Origin: Bacteriovoracaceae bacterium
Lineage (GTDB): Bacteria; Bdellovibrionota; Bacteriovoracia; Bacteriovoracales; Bacteriovoracaceae
Length of the DNA stretch: 64,000 nt
Assembly (NCBI GenBank): GCA_025210745.1
Contig: JAOARC010000012.1
Location: forward strand, 1-64,000
Direction of reading: 5' to 3'
How positions within the stretch are numbered: position 1 is the first letter of the stretch; the number at the start of each line of letters is the position of its first letter. Shown here piece after piece: positions 1-7,913 of the stretch. The position numbers were made by a program, and so were the translations under genes. Under the pieces are notes generated by a model that did not search any database, was not told where the DNA came from, and saw only the letters and a program-made list of their open reading frames with translations.

Positions 1-2
1 GA

Positions 3-131
3 GCAAATATTAATCGATTGATGAGAAGGACTTGGTGTACAACTAAGGATCCAATAAGACTGAGTGATCATTTGGAGCTTTTTATTTATTATTATAATCA
101 AATCTATCTTAAGAAATTAGCCCCACGTTAG
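3..131 (+). pseudogene. Transposase-like C-terminal fragment, cut by window edge
   Basis: An open frame enters from the left edge and ends at TAG (129-131), giving 42 residues with the core NRLMRRTWCTTK and then HLELFIYYYNQ. Arg/Trp/Cys-rich stretches of this kind followed by an HLxLFxxYYN helix occur at the C-termini of some DDE transposases, from general memory of such sequences. Only the tail is visible, so the family, the completeness upstream and the element ends cannot be judged. No clear terminal inverted repeat is seen between 132 and 148. It could be part of an intact element that extends outside the window rather than a remnant. Confidence 0.4.
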
Positions 132-148
132 TAGGGCAGTTTAAAAAA

Positions 149-613
149 TTAAAATAAAATAGAATCAGAAGTATTAATTAAACTAAAACTTAAAGAGGCA
201 ACCTTTTCATTATTTTGAAAAACCTTAGCCTTAAAACTGAAAATATCTTCGACTTGTTCTTTTAATTCAACTCTAGCTTCGATAGAAATATGAGGCTTAA
301 CAATTTTTGAATACTTTGCTTTTTCAACTCTTCTTAAAACACCAATAGCATGGCCTTTTGTTACTTCACTATCATAATTATCTACAGGGCAATGAAACTT
401 TGTTAATAAGATACCTGCTGATTGAGTACACATTTCTTGTAACATTGCTCCAGGAACAATAGGAGCACCAGGAAAGTGTCCTTTAATATGAGCTTCATCA
501 TTCGTGTGAGTTTTAATTGTTTCTATTTTATTTTCACTACAACTTATGACTTTAGAAACCATAAGATATGGCTCTCTATGATGAAGTAACTTTTTAATTT
601 GCTCTATATCCAT
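149..613 (-). CDS. FabZ-like 3-hydroxyacyl-ACP dehydratase (hotdog fold)
   Basis: A 154-residue single hotdog-domain protein. It shows the FabZ active-site signature HFPGAPIVPGAMLQE, with catalytic His46 and Glu60 at the usual 14-residue spacing, and the N-terminal LLHHREPYLMV that matches the FabZ lead-in. FabZ enzymes dehydrate 3-hydroxyacyl-ACP in cytosolic fatty-acid elongation. It does not sit with lpxA/lpxD or other fab genes. It is the last gene of a minus-strand group 9 nt after the rhodanese gene, so it may be an accessory paralogue acting on a special acyl chain. The family is secure; the exact substrate is not. Confidence 0.85.
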   Translation of the reverse strand: MDIEQIKKLLHHREPYLMVSKVISCSENKIETIKTHTNDEAHIKGHFPGAPIVPGAMLQEMCTQSAGILLTKFHCPVDNYDSEVTKGHAIGVLRRVEKAKYSKIVKPHISIEARVELKEQVEDIFSFKAKVFQNNEKVASLSFSLINTSDSILF

Positions 614-622
614 AATCTAGCT

Positions 623-1129
623 CTAATATTTGATATCTTTCTTATTATCTATCCATTTAGACCAAGATTTACTATAAGTATGAATATTCTTGGTTTCACT
701 ACCTTTTGAGTATACTTTTTTGCCTTGATTATACCAAGAAAATATACCTCCGTATAAGTTATATCCAACAATACCATGCTCTTTCATATACTGTACGACT
801 TTTCCACTTCTATATCCTACAGAACAATATACAATATACTTTTTATTTCTATTAAGCTTAAGAATTTCTTTTTTATAACTTGCATAAGGAATATTAATAG
901 AACTTTTTATGTGAGATATATTAAACTCTTCTTTATTTCTAACATCAATTAAAACATACTTCTCAAAGTTAACATCCTTAACTGTCTTAAAGGGAGCATC
1001 AAACTTTGTTGCCATTTCCATTGCCATTTTATCAAAGTCACTTGCAAAGGAGTGTAAAGGAAATAAGCCTAACACCATAAAAATTCTAGCAACAACTTCT
1101 AAAAAAAATACATGAAAAAACATTTTCAT
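623..1129 (-). CDS. Exported rhodanese-domain protein
   Basis: A 168-residue protein with a hydrophobic N-terminus (residues about 3-29, ending HSFAS) that looks like a signal peptide, so it is probably periplasmic. The single rhodanese domain covers about 45-140: YVLIDVRNKEEF, then HIKSSINIPY, then the active-site loop YCSVGYRSGK with Cys102. Single-domain periplasmic rhodaneses move sulfane sulfur or act in thiol chemistry; the substrate here is unknown. It lies 5 nt after the FMN reductase gene and 9 nt before the FabZ-like gene, so an operon is likely. The start could also be the next Met, two codons on. Confidence 0.85.
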   Translation of the reverse strand: MKMFFHVFFLEVVARIFMVLGLFPLHSFASDFDKMAMEMATKFDAPFKTVKDVNFEKYVLIDVRNKEEFNISHIKSSINIPYASYKKEILKLNRNKKYIVYCSVGYRSGKVVQYMKEHGIVGYNLYGGIFSWYNQGKKVYSKGSETKNIHTYSKSWSKWIDNKKDIKY

Positions 1130-1134
1130 ATATA

Positions 1135-1632
1135 CTAACTTAACTTTTCTAATTGTTTTATAACACTTTCAATTGTCTTCACACTAGCTGCTTTTTGAAA
1201 ATGTGTATGAATACATCGACCTAAAATATTCATTCCAATATATGAAAGCTGACCTCTCATTGCTTCTAAAGCTCGAACTCCTCCACTTCCACTATGAGTT
1301 CCAATGGCCCCTACTTTTCCATTAAAAGCTTCTCGCCAGTTTTCTGCCGTTCTACTAATCCAAGCAATTGCATTATTCAAAGAAGGAGGGATTAAACCAT
1401 TATATTCTGCCGCTAAGAAAATAACTGCATTAGCATTAATAATTTTATCTTTTAGCACAAAAGCATTTTGACTAATTCCTCTGCTTTCTTCTTGCTCTGA
1501 ATAAAGAGGTAGGTTTAAAGAAACCAAATCTATAATTTCCACATGATGAGACATCTTTTTTGCAAGATCTCCTATTAAATTTGCTAAATCCAAGTTTTTT
1601 CCACTTGTTGCACTAATCACTAGTAACTTCAT
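1135..1632 (-). CDS. NADPH-dependent FMN reductase-like flavodoxin-fold protein
   Basis: 165 residues of the NADPH-dependent FMN reductase family (SsuE/ChrR-type flavodoxin fold). The evidence is the N-terminal strand plus phosphate-binding loop ISATSGKNLDLANLI, the PLYSEQEE segment, the FMN-binding LAAEYNGLIPPSLNNAIAWISR, and the GTHSGSGGVRALEAMRGQL glycine-rich segment. The product is cytosolic and probably a quinone, flavin or xenobiotic reductase; the sequence does not tell which. The ATG has a good ribosome-binding site (GGAG, 7 nt upstream). It follows the cytidine deaminase gene by about 43 nt and precedes the rhodanese gene by 5 nt. Confidence 0.85.
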   Translation of the reverse strand: MKLLVISATSGKNLDLANLIGDLAKKMSHHVEIIDLVSLNLPLYSEQEESRGISQNAFVLKDKIINANAVIFLAAEYNGLIPPSLNNAIAWISRTAENWREAFNGKVGAIGTHSGSGGVRALEAMRGQLSYIGMNILGRCIHTHFQKAASVKTIESVIKQLEKLS

Positions 1633-1675
1633 GCTATATCTCCACCGCTATAAAAAACTTATAACATAAAAATAG

Positions 1676-2107
1676 TTAAATCTGCTCTGGAATTTCACTA
1701 AACCTGTTAGGCAAAAGTTCGCCAAACGTTACAACTCTTTGAATTTCTTGTTGATTGGCAAAGTAAATCTTCATATCTGGCTTACAAAACTCGCTCATCA
1801 CCTGAAGACATAAAGCACAAGGTCCAATAGCGGGATCTGTATCCGTGACAACCACGATAAAATCAATATCTTCTTTATTTCCACTAGCCACACTAGACAT
1901 TATGGCAACTCTCTCCGCACAAACAGTAGCTCCAAAGCTCGCATTTTCAACATTACAACCGGTAAAACGCAATTGCTTTTGCTTAATTTTTAAAGCAGCT
2001 CCCACATGAAACTTGGAATATGGTGCATATGCATTTCTTTGAGCCTTTTTGGCTTGCTCATAAGTCTCTAGGACTTCCTTATCAACAATCATAGAACTAT
2101 AGTACAT
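1676..2107 (-). CDS. cdd: Cytidine deaminase
   Basis: A roughly 143-residue homotetrameric-type cytidine deaminase of pyrimidine salvage, converting cytidine or deoxycytidine to uridine or deoxyuridine. The sequence shows the substrate-binding CNVENASFGATVCAERVAI with the catalytic CAE zinc motif, and the second zinc motif PCALCLQVMSEF. Family members usually have PCGxCRQ, so both zinc cysteines are kept while the Gly and Arg are replaced by Ala and Leu. Several starts are possible (GTG 2110, ATG 2107, ATG 2092) and none has a clear Shine-Dalgarno sequence. It is divergent from yebC, sharing a short promoter region. Confidence 0.88.
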   Translation of the reverse strand: MYYSSMIVDKEVLETYEQAKKAQRNAYAPYSKFHVGAALKIKQKQLRFTGCNVENASFGATVCAERVAIMSSVASGNKEDIDFIVVVTDTDPAIGPCALCLQVMSEFCKPDMKIYFANQQEIQRVVTFGELLPNRFSEIPEQI

Positions 2108-2177
2108 CACGAAAAACAGTTACACAAACCACTAATTTATTGTTATTATTAGCCTGTTTTTAAAAGAAGGATTTAAG

Positions 2178-2900
2178 ATGGGTAGAAAATCAGCAAAAAT
2201 TGCTGCAAAAAAAGGTGCAGCAGATAGAGCAAGAGGACAAGTTTTTACTAAAGCACTTCACGATGTAGCAACAGCTGCTAAAAGTGGCGGTGGAGATCCA
2301 GCAACAAACTTTCTATTAAAGATTGCGCTAGATAGATGTAAAAAGTTTAACGTACCAAAAGATAATATTGATAGGGCCATTAAAAGAGGAATGGGTGGAG
2401 ATAGCGAGGGCTATGAAGACATTACCTATGAAGGATATGGACCTAATGGTGTTGCAGTATTTATTGAAGCATCAACAAATAATGTAACAAGAACAGTAGC
2501 AAATGTTAGAAGTTATTTTAACAAGTGTAACGGTTCTTTAGGAAAAGATAATTGTCTTGAGTTTATCTTTGATAGAAAAGCAGTTTTTAGTGTTCCTAAA
2601 GAAGGACTTGATGAAGATGAGTTTACTTTAGAAATGATTGATGCTGGAGCTGAAGATATAGAGACTGAAGACAATATGTTTGAAGTTTATGGGCAGATGA
2701 ATGCTTTTGGAACAATTCAAACAAAACTTCAAGAGCTTAATATAACTCCAGAAGAAGCTGGTCTGCAAAGAATCCCTACTACATTTAAAGCTATTGATGA
2801 TGAAGAAGTTATGGGACAACTAGAAAAACTAATCGGTCTTTTAGAAGATGATGACGATGTAATTTGTGTTTATCACAATATAGAAGCAAAGGAAGAGTAA
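2178..2900 (+). CDS. yebC: YebC/PmpR family translation or transcription factor
   Basis: A 240-residue protein of the YebC/TACO1 family: N-terminal MGRKSAKIAAKKGAADRARG, then KALHDVATAAKSGGGDP, then the acidic GGDSEGYEDITYEGYGPNGV and NVRSYFNKCNGSLG blocks. Family members have been described both as DNA-binding regulators and as ribosome-associated factors easing translation of proline-rich stretches; the sequence does not separate these roles. Length and domain order are normal. An AAGGA lies a few bases before the ATG. The stop TAA shares its last A with the ATG of the next gene (TAATG), which suggests translational coupling with the aminotransferase. Confidence 0.93.
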   Translation: MGRKSAKIAAKKGAADRARGQVFTKALHDVATAAKSGGGDPATNFLLKIALDRCKKFNVPKDNIDRAIKRGMGGDSEGYEDITYEGYGPNGVAVFIEASTNNVTRTVANVRSYFNKCNGSLGKDNCLEFIFDRKAVFSVPKEGLDEDEFTLEMIDAGAEDIETEDNMFEVYGQMNAFGTIQTKLQELNITPEEAGLQRIPTTFKAIDDEEVMGQLEKLIGLLEDDDDVICVYHNIEAKEE

Positions 2901-4024
2901 TGAGTATTGAAAGTGTACCTTTTATAACACTAAATAGATTTGAAAATGGATTTAAAGAAAACTTCTTAACTGGAGTTGAAGGACTTTTTGATAAAACACA
3001 ATTTGTTGGTGGACCTATCGTAAGCGAACTAGAAAAAAAGCTAAGCGAAAAGTCTGGAGCTAAATATGTTATTGGTTGTGCCAACGGAACAGATGCTATT
3101 CAACTTGCTCTAAGAGCTGTTGGAGTAGATAAGAATGATAGCGTACTCGTTCCTGATATGACATTTTGGGCAACATTTGAATCAGTTGTAAATGTAGGAG
3201 CTGATCCTATTACAGTTGATGTTAATAGAGACACTTGTCATTGGGATCTTGAAACTTTTAAAGAAGCTGTTGATAAATTTAAACCAAAAGCTGCCATTAT
3301 GGTGCATCTATATGGTTGGGCAAGTCCAGATACAATGGCCATTAGAAGCTATGCAAAAGAAAATAATGTACTTTTGATTGAAGATGGAGCTCAGTGCTTT
3401 GGAACAACTGTTGATGGTGAGTCTATTTTAGGAACTGCTTTAATTTCAACAACAAGCTTTTATCCAGCGAAAGTTCTTGGAGCTTCAGGAGATGCAGGCG
3501 CTGTTTTTACTAATGATGAAGGGCTTGCTAATACTGTAAGAACTTTAGGAAACCACGGTAGAACAAGTCACTATGGACATGGTCTTGTTGGTTGGAATTC
3601 AAGAATTGGATCTTATGAATCTTTATTTTTAAGTCATTCTCTTGATCATATCGATGAAAGATTAAAATCTAGAAAAGCAGCGGTTAATTTTTATGCAGAA
3701 AATTTAAAAGATCTTCCGTTAAAAGTTGTAACAAGTTCTGATAATGTTGAAGAAAATGGATACTGTGCAGTTGCGATGATTGATCCTGACCTTAGAGATG
3801 CTTTAATGGAATCTCTTAAAAAAGCTAATATTGGTTTTGGAACAATCTATCCAGGAGCTATGAGCAAACAGCCTGCAGCAGATAAGTATCTTAAAAATAA
3901 AATTGATAATGGAAATGCTGATTACGTATCAAAAGCAGTCATCAATCTTCCATGCTTTGCTTATATTACAACAAGTGAATTAGAGTATGTTGTAACAAAA
4001 GTAAAAGAACACTTTAACGCTTAG
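2900..4024 (+). CDS. DegT/DnrJ/EryC1/StrS family PLP-dependent aminotransferase
   Basis: 374 residues counted from the ATG that overlaps the yebC stop (TAATG); this is preferred to a longer frame starting at 2864 inside yebC. Family marks are VPFITLNRFENG at the start, GCANGTDAIQLAL, the PLP aspartate in LLIEDGAQCFG, and the Schiff-base lysine K191 in SFYPAKVLGASGDAG. Such enzymes make amino sugars for surface polysaccharides, or act as sugar 3-amino transferases. No sugar nucleotide genes lie nearby, so the substrate is open. Coupling to yebC is unusual. The 3' end overlaps the convergent MFS gene by 11 nt. Confidence 0.9.
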   Translation: MSIESVPFITLNRFENGFKENFLTGVEGLFDKTQFVGGPIVSELEKKLSEKSGAKYVIGCANGTDAIQLALRAVGVDKNDSVLVPDMTFWATFESVVNVGADPITVDVNRDTCHWDLETFKEAVDKFKPKAAIMVHLYGWASPDTMAIRSYAKENNVLLIEDGAQCFGTTVDGESILGTALISTTSFYPAKVLGASGDAGAVFTNDEGLANTVRTLGNHGRTSHYGHGLVGWNSRIGSYESLFLSHSLDHIDERLKSRKAAVNFYAENLKDLPLKVVTSSDNVEENGYCAVAMIDPDLRDALMESLKKANIGFGTIYPGAMSKQPAADKYLKNKIDNGNADYVSKAVINLPCFAYITTSELEYVVTKVKEHFNA

Positions 4025-5228
4025 TCGATTTCATTAAATAAAAGGTGCATGCTCCACCTATAAGGAACATGCACCCTACTATCATAAAAATTATTTTAAA
4101 AGCATTATCATAGTTATCTAAAACATATCCCATAGATGGAGAATAGAAAAAGTCTGGTAAAAATCCTATCAGGGATACAACACCAATAGATGTTCCAACA
4201 AAACTACTTTCAATTTTAAGTTCATCAAAGACTGAAAAATAAACAGCCCTACATATATAAATAAAACAAACACTAACAAGTATTAATCCTATGATCATTG
4301 TAGAGTTTGATTCAAAGCTTAGAAGAAAGTGTGAAATTGTTCCAATAACAAAAATAGTAAATATTGAAGTCAGTCTTCCAAAATTATATTTATTACATAT
4401 AAAATCTATTACAAAAGCTCCTAAAAAAGCACTGATTGGCCTAAGCCATAGAACTAAAGTAGTAAACTTAGCTGAAGCTTGCTGGGTAAAGCCTAGTTTT
4501 TTAACCATGTATAGAGAGTAAAAATCTACGCTCTTATATCCGCAATAAGCACATAAAATAATGATCCCCAAAATAATAAGGTTTTTATTTTTAAGAACAT
4601 CTATAATTTTTGAAAATTCGATTGTATTTAATTTTACATCATTAGCTTTACTTAAAAACTTATTAACAACAAGACCTAGAACAATCATACATACAATCGT
4701 TAGAATATAAATAGTATCTACGATTTTTGAACTAGAATAATTATTCTGCGTAAAATAAACAAATAAAAATGTTAAGAGTGTTGAAAAGGCAGCTGCGACA
4801 AGTCCTCTTCCGCTATCTAAAATCCCCATAGATAATGATGGCCCATATTTTTTTCCAATAAAATGAGTATAACGTATAGAAGCACTCCACATAAGTAAAA
4901 TAGTTGTAACTCCAAACATTCCATACATAAGATATAAACTATAGCTAGATTTAAAACTTAAATGAATAAAACCGCTTAATGCTGTACTTATTAAGGATAA
5001 GCTTATCAAAACTTTAGGATGAAACTTATCTGCAAAAAAGCCTCCAAATAAATAAGAGATCATGGCACTAAGCCCGTAGATACTAAAAGCAAAGCCAAGC
5101 TGTGTATTAGATATATGCCAACCTTCAAGTAAAACAGGTCTAAAAACTCGTGGAATTACAAATGGTAATAAGAAAATAAGTTCAGTCGAGATAATCACTA
5201 AAATGAAGGATAATAACTTTTTATTAAT
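4014..5228 (-). CDS. MFS transporter (possible ATT start)
   Basis: About 12 hydrophobic segments with an MFS loop 2-3 signature (GGFFADKFHPKVLISL), so a major facilitator superfamily permease of the inner membrane; the substrate is unknown. The start is uncertain. GTG 5198 would cut into the first membrane helix and has no ribosome-binding site. In frame, 30 nt upstream, lies ATT at 5228-5226, six bases after a strong AGGAG (5239-5235); an adjacent ATT lies at 5231. The added residues (INKKLLSFIL) complete a normal TM1, and no ATG, GTG or TTG is found in frame before the upstream stop. The ATT start is inferred from this. Confidence 0.75.
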   Translation of the reverse strand: MNKKLLSFILVIISTELIFLLPFVIPRVFRPVLLEGWHISNTQLGFAFSIYGLSAMISYLFGGFFADKFHPKVLISLSLISTALSGFIHLSFKSSYSLYLMYGMFGVTTILLMWSASIRYTHFIGKKYGPSLSMGILDSGRGLVAAAFSTLLTFLFVYFTQNNYSSSKIVDTIYILTIVCMIVLGLVVNKFLSKANDVKLNTIEFSKIIDVLKNKNLIILGIIILCAYCGYKSVDFYSLYMVKKLGFTQQASAKFTTLVLWLRPISAFLGAFVIDFICNKYNFGRLTSIFTIFVIGTISHFLLSFESNSTMIIGLILVSVCFIYICRAVYFSVFDELKIESSFVGTSIGVVSLIGFLPDFFYSPSMGYVLDNYDNAFKIIFMIVGCMFLIGGACTFYLMKSTKR

Positions 5229-5304
5229 AATAGACTCCTTAATTACATTATTGTCTATAAGTTTTAGTTAAAATGCAAAGCATTATTATCAATTTAACAT
5301 ATAA

Positions 5305-5316
5305 CTTGTGTACAAG
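5305..5316. promoter_or_regulatory. Inverted repeat CTTGT-GT-ACAAG, possible operator
   Basis: A perfect 5-bp inverted repeat with a 2-bp centre lies 10 bp upstream of the TTGACA box of the NTF2-like gene. A second short repeat, ATGAA-N6-TTCAT, sits between that promoter and the ribosome-binding site. The downstream operon encodes a winged-helix regulator, so autoregulation is a reasonable inference, but nothing shows which protein binds. Confidence 0.35.
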
Positions 5317-5326
5317 CTTTACCTTC

Positions 5327-5355
5327 TTGACAAAACTTTCCTAAACAGAGAATAT
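5327..5355 (+). promoter_or_regulatory. Predicted sigma-70 promoter for NTF2-like/wHTH operon
   Basis: TTGACA at 5327-5332 and GAATAT at 5350-5355 are separated by 17 bp. The predicted transcript starts about 40 nt before the AAGGAG (5388-5393) that serves the ATG at 5401. The -35 is perfect and the -10 is moderate. Confidence 0.5.
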
Positions 5356-5400
5356 ATGAACAATAATTCATGTATTATAAATCAAACAAGGAGAAGATTT

Positions 5401-5868
5401 ATGTCAAACTTAACACAAGAAAAAGTTATTGAAGCTCAAAACAAATGGGGTGCAGGAATTGTCAAAATTGGAGCTGCCTTTATGGAAAAAGCTGATTTCA
5501 CAGCAGTAGCACAAGAGCATATCTCAACTCTTTATGCATATGAGCACTCAACAGTTCTTTTCAAGCCTACTAAGGCCGCTGCGGAACAATTTAGAGGTGA
5601 TAACGCTGCTGCATTATCGTACTTTGTAGCAACGAATGGTGCTTGCTCTGAAGACAAAGGGTTTGCGATTCAACCATGGACAAAAGTAAGATTTGAAAAC
5701 ACTGGAATTATTATTCAAGGTGATACTGCTCTTGCTATGGGGAACTACTTTTTCACTGATACAGAAGGTAATGAAACAAAAGTTGAATATACTTTTGGAT
5801 ATATGACTGACAACGAGGGCAACCTGAGAATCAACCTTCACCACTCATCTGTACCTTTTCAAGCTTAA
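5401..5868 (+). CDS. NTF2-like (SnoaL/cystatin-fold) protein
   Basis: 155 residues from the ATG with an ideal AAGGAG 7 nt upstream; a longer frame from 5308 runs through the promoter and is rejected. The pattern LTQEKVIEAQNKWGAGIVKIG, FKPTKAAAEQFR, PWTKVRFENTGII, AMGNYFFTDTEG and YGFGYM-like LRINLHHSSVP matches a small conserved alpha+beta protein of the NTF2-like superfamily, seen in marine proteobacteria and from memory often placed near SulP or carbonic anhydrase genes. Some databases mislabel it as phosphoribosyl-AMP cyclohydrolase. The function is unknown. Its stop overlaps the ATG of the wHTH gene (TAATG). Confidence 0.75.
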   Translation: MSNLTQEKVIEAQNKWGAGIVKIGAAFMEKADFTAVAQEHISTLYAYEHSTVLFKPTKAAAEQFRGDNAAALSYFVATNGACSEDKGFAIQPWTKVRFENTGIIIQGDTALAMGNYFFTDTEGNETKVEYTFGYMTDNEGNLRINLHHSSVPFQA

Positions 5869-6146
5869 TGAGTGAGTGGAATTTTTTTTCTAATCATGCT
5901 CATGTACTCTTTATGCTCTCAATTAATGAACATATTACCGTACGTGAGCTATCTTTAGAAGTGGGCATAACGGAACGTTTTGCCCATAAAATTATAAGTG
6001 AGTTAAGTGAAGGAGGATATATCTCAATAAAAAAAGATGGGCGCCAAAATCACTATAAAGTTAACTCTAAAAAAAAGTTAAGACATCCAATAGAATCACA
6101 TATTAATATTGGTAAACTTATAAGTTTAATTTCAAATCAAAAATAA
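5868..6146 (+). CDS. Winged helix-turn-helix regulator (MarR/ArsR-like)
   Basis: 92 residues, almost entirely one winged helix: FFSNHAHVLFMLSINEHITVRELSLEVGITERFAHKIISELSEGGYISIKKDGRQNHYKVN, with the recognition helix around GITERFAHKIISEL and the wing in KKDGRQNHYKV. There is no ligand or metal-binding extension. It is translationally coupled to the NTF2-like gene by a TAATG overlap, so it probably controls or senses with that protein; the palindromes upstream of the operon are candidate sites. A facing SulP gene lies beyond the shared terminator. Confidence 0.8.
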   Translation: MSEWNFFSNHAHVLFMLSINEHITVRELSLEVGITERFAHKIISELSEGGYISIKKDGRQNHYKVNSKKKLRHPIESHINIGKLISLISNQK

Positions 6147-6150
6147 TAAC

Positions 6151-6178
6151 AGGGAAGAAATTAAATTCTTCCCTTTAA
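6151..6178. terminator. Bidirectional rho-independent terminator
   Basis: A perfect 9-bp stem, AGGGAAGAA with TTCTTCCCT, around a 6-nt loop, followed on the plus strand by TTTAAAA and preceded by A/T-rich sequence on the other side. It separates the converging wHTH and SulP genes. Confidence 0.7.
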
Positions 6179-6202
6179 AAAAATAACAAAAGTCACAAGT
6201 CC

Positions 6203-7654
6203 CTAGTTAAATTGCAAAGATATATTTTTATTTTGATCATCCGCCCAACTAGAAATTTCATCTTTAGCGGTATCATCAAAATAGTTAGTTTTTGAAAAGT
6301 CAAATACAACATTATCTTTAAAATCTAGCGCAACTGTATCTAACTTTTTTTTCAAAAATGGTATATGCAAATAAGTTACTGCACCTAAAACACTTACCAT
6401 AGAACTTGTACCTGAATTATCTAACTTGAACTCTACTTGCATTGCACTTGCAATCAATACAATTAATGAAATGACAAACCCTATAACAACACCTGTTAAT
6501 AAGTCAAAACATACAATTGGTAAAAAAGTAGCTAAAAAAATTATAAAATCACTTTTACTCTTCTTATATAAAGCAATAACACCTTTAAAATCTAAAAGCT
6601 TTATTCCCGTCATTATAAGAATACCCGCTAGAGCACTTATAGAAACAACAGAAAGAGCATGAGGAAAAATTGCAATTAACAATAATAACCATATTCCATG
6701 CATAACTGCTGCCATTTTAGTCTTTCCACCTGATTCAATATTCGCACTTGATCTTACAATTACACCAGTTAAAGGAAGAACCCCAAAAATACCTGCAACA
6801 AAATTACCAAGACCTTGAGCCATTGTTTCTTTGTTATAATCAGATTTCATATCAGCAAGCTTATCAACCGCGTTTACAGATAATAAACTCTCAACTGTTG
6901 CAACAAAAGCAATGGCCAAAGCTGCCATAATCATTGATATAGAAATACCTTGAATACTTTGCATATCAATAATATGTAAATTTGCCATAATATTATCTGG
7001 AAGATTTACATATTTTAAATCTAAAGCAAATGCAGTGCAAACAATAGCACTTATTATAATTGCTGTTAGAGCCCCAGGTACTTTCTTAGAAAACTTAGGA
7101 AGCAATTTTGCCTGAAAAAACATAATAGCCGTTACTAAAAGAGCAATCGCAAAACTTAACATTGCATTTTCAACATTTACTAAATTTGAAATAGCATTAC
7201 CAAGATTCACAATATTTGAAAGTCCATTACTGGTTGGCTTAGAAAGCATTGCTATATGTAGTTGTCCAATTAGAATAATAGCCCCTATTCCTGCCAACAT
7301 ACCCTTAATAAGTGCTGGCGAAATAGCCCTAAAAAAGTCTGCTAACCTAAACTTATAAATTAATAATTGAAAGAGCCCTACGATAATTCCAAGAACAGCC
7401 AAAGATGGTATTCCAAATTTTTCAACAAAAGCAAATACCATAACAGCAAGTCCCGCAGCTGGACCACTTACCTGCAACTTACACCCTGCAAATGCCCCTA
7501 CAACCAAACCACCAATTACTCCTGAGAGCAAACCAAAAACAGGATCTACTCCAGAAGCAACAGAAATCCCCATACATAAGGGTAAAGCCACCAAAAAAAC
7601 AACTATTGATGATAAAAAATCTGCTTGAAAATTATTTTTAAAATAATCTTTCAT
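6203..7654 (-). CDS. SulP family anion permease with short STAS domain
   Basis: 483 residues from the ATG at 7654, which has GGAG 5 nt upstream; an in-frame TTG at 7681 lacks a site. The SulP (SLC26) core is clear: FLVALPLCMGISVASGVDPVFGLLSGVIGG, then the conserved LQVSGPAAGLAVMVFAFV, then SLLSVNAVDKL. The C-terminal ~70 residues, with VVFDFSKTNYFDDTAKDEI, form a short STAS-like domain. SulP members carry bicarbonate, sulfate or other anions; the very short tail and related loci suggest bicarbonate/Na+ types, which is only inference. A second, similar SulP lies at 10934-12406. Confidence 0.9.
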   Translation of the reverse strand: MKDYFKNNFQADFLSSIVVFLVALPLCMGISVASGVDPVFGLLSGVIGGLVVGAFAGCKLQVSGPAAGLAVMVFAFVEKFGIPSLAVLGIIVGLFQLLIYKFRLADFFRAISPALIKGMLAGIGAIILIGQLHIAMLSKPTSNGLSNIVNLGNAISNLVNVENAMLSFAIALLVTAIMFFQAKLLPKFSKKVPGALTAIIISAIVCTAFALDLKYVNLPDNIMANLHIIDMQSIQGISISMIMAALAIAFVATVESLLSVNAVDKLADMKSDYNKETMAQGLGNFVAGIFGVLPLTGVIVRSSANIESGGKTKMAAVMHGIWLLLLIAIFPHALSVVSISALAGILIMTGIKLLDFKGVIALYKKSKSDFIIFLATFLPIVCFDLLTGVVIGFVISLIVLIASAMQVEFKLDNSGTSSMVSVLGAVTYLHIPFLKKKLDTVALDFKDNVVFDFSKTNYFDDTAKDEISSWADDQNKNISLQFN

Positions 7655-7814
7655 AATTTCTCCAAATTTTAGTAAGTACAAAAATATTCTAAAAGCTTAA
7701 AGCTACTTATCATTTTTTTATATATATTAGTTCATAAAAAACAAACTATTGAGCACAAAAGCATTTAGTTTGATTTTTTAAAAGTAATACCTTGAAAAAA
7801 TTAATGAATAAAAA

Positions 7815-7833
7815 CTAATACCGCAAGTATTAG
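7815..7833 (-). terminator. Terminator of the antiporter transcript (minus strand)
   Basis: CTAATAC and GTATTAG form a perfect 7-bp stem with a 5-nt loop; on the minus strand the stem is followed by TTTTTA. It lies 80 nt past the stop of the CPA2 antiporter. The stem is GC-poor, so its strength is doubtful. A degenerate copy of the same motif follows at about 7842-7862. Confidence 0.45.
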
Positions 7834-7913
7834 AAATACTAGGTACTAATCCCGTGTAATACTTAAATCAGGTTTATTAAAAAAAATATAAAGACATAGA
7901 TTTAATCAGTCAG

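Noticed and set aside
7660..7681. Longer N-terminus for the first SulP gene from TTG 7681
   Set aside because: The ATG at 7654 has a proper GGAG site, and the extra nine residues do not belong to the family start.
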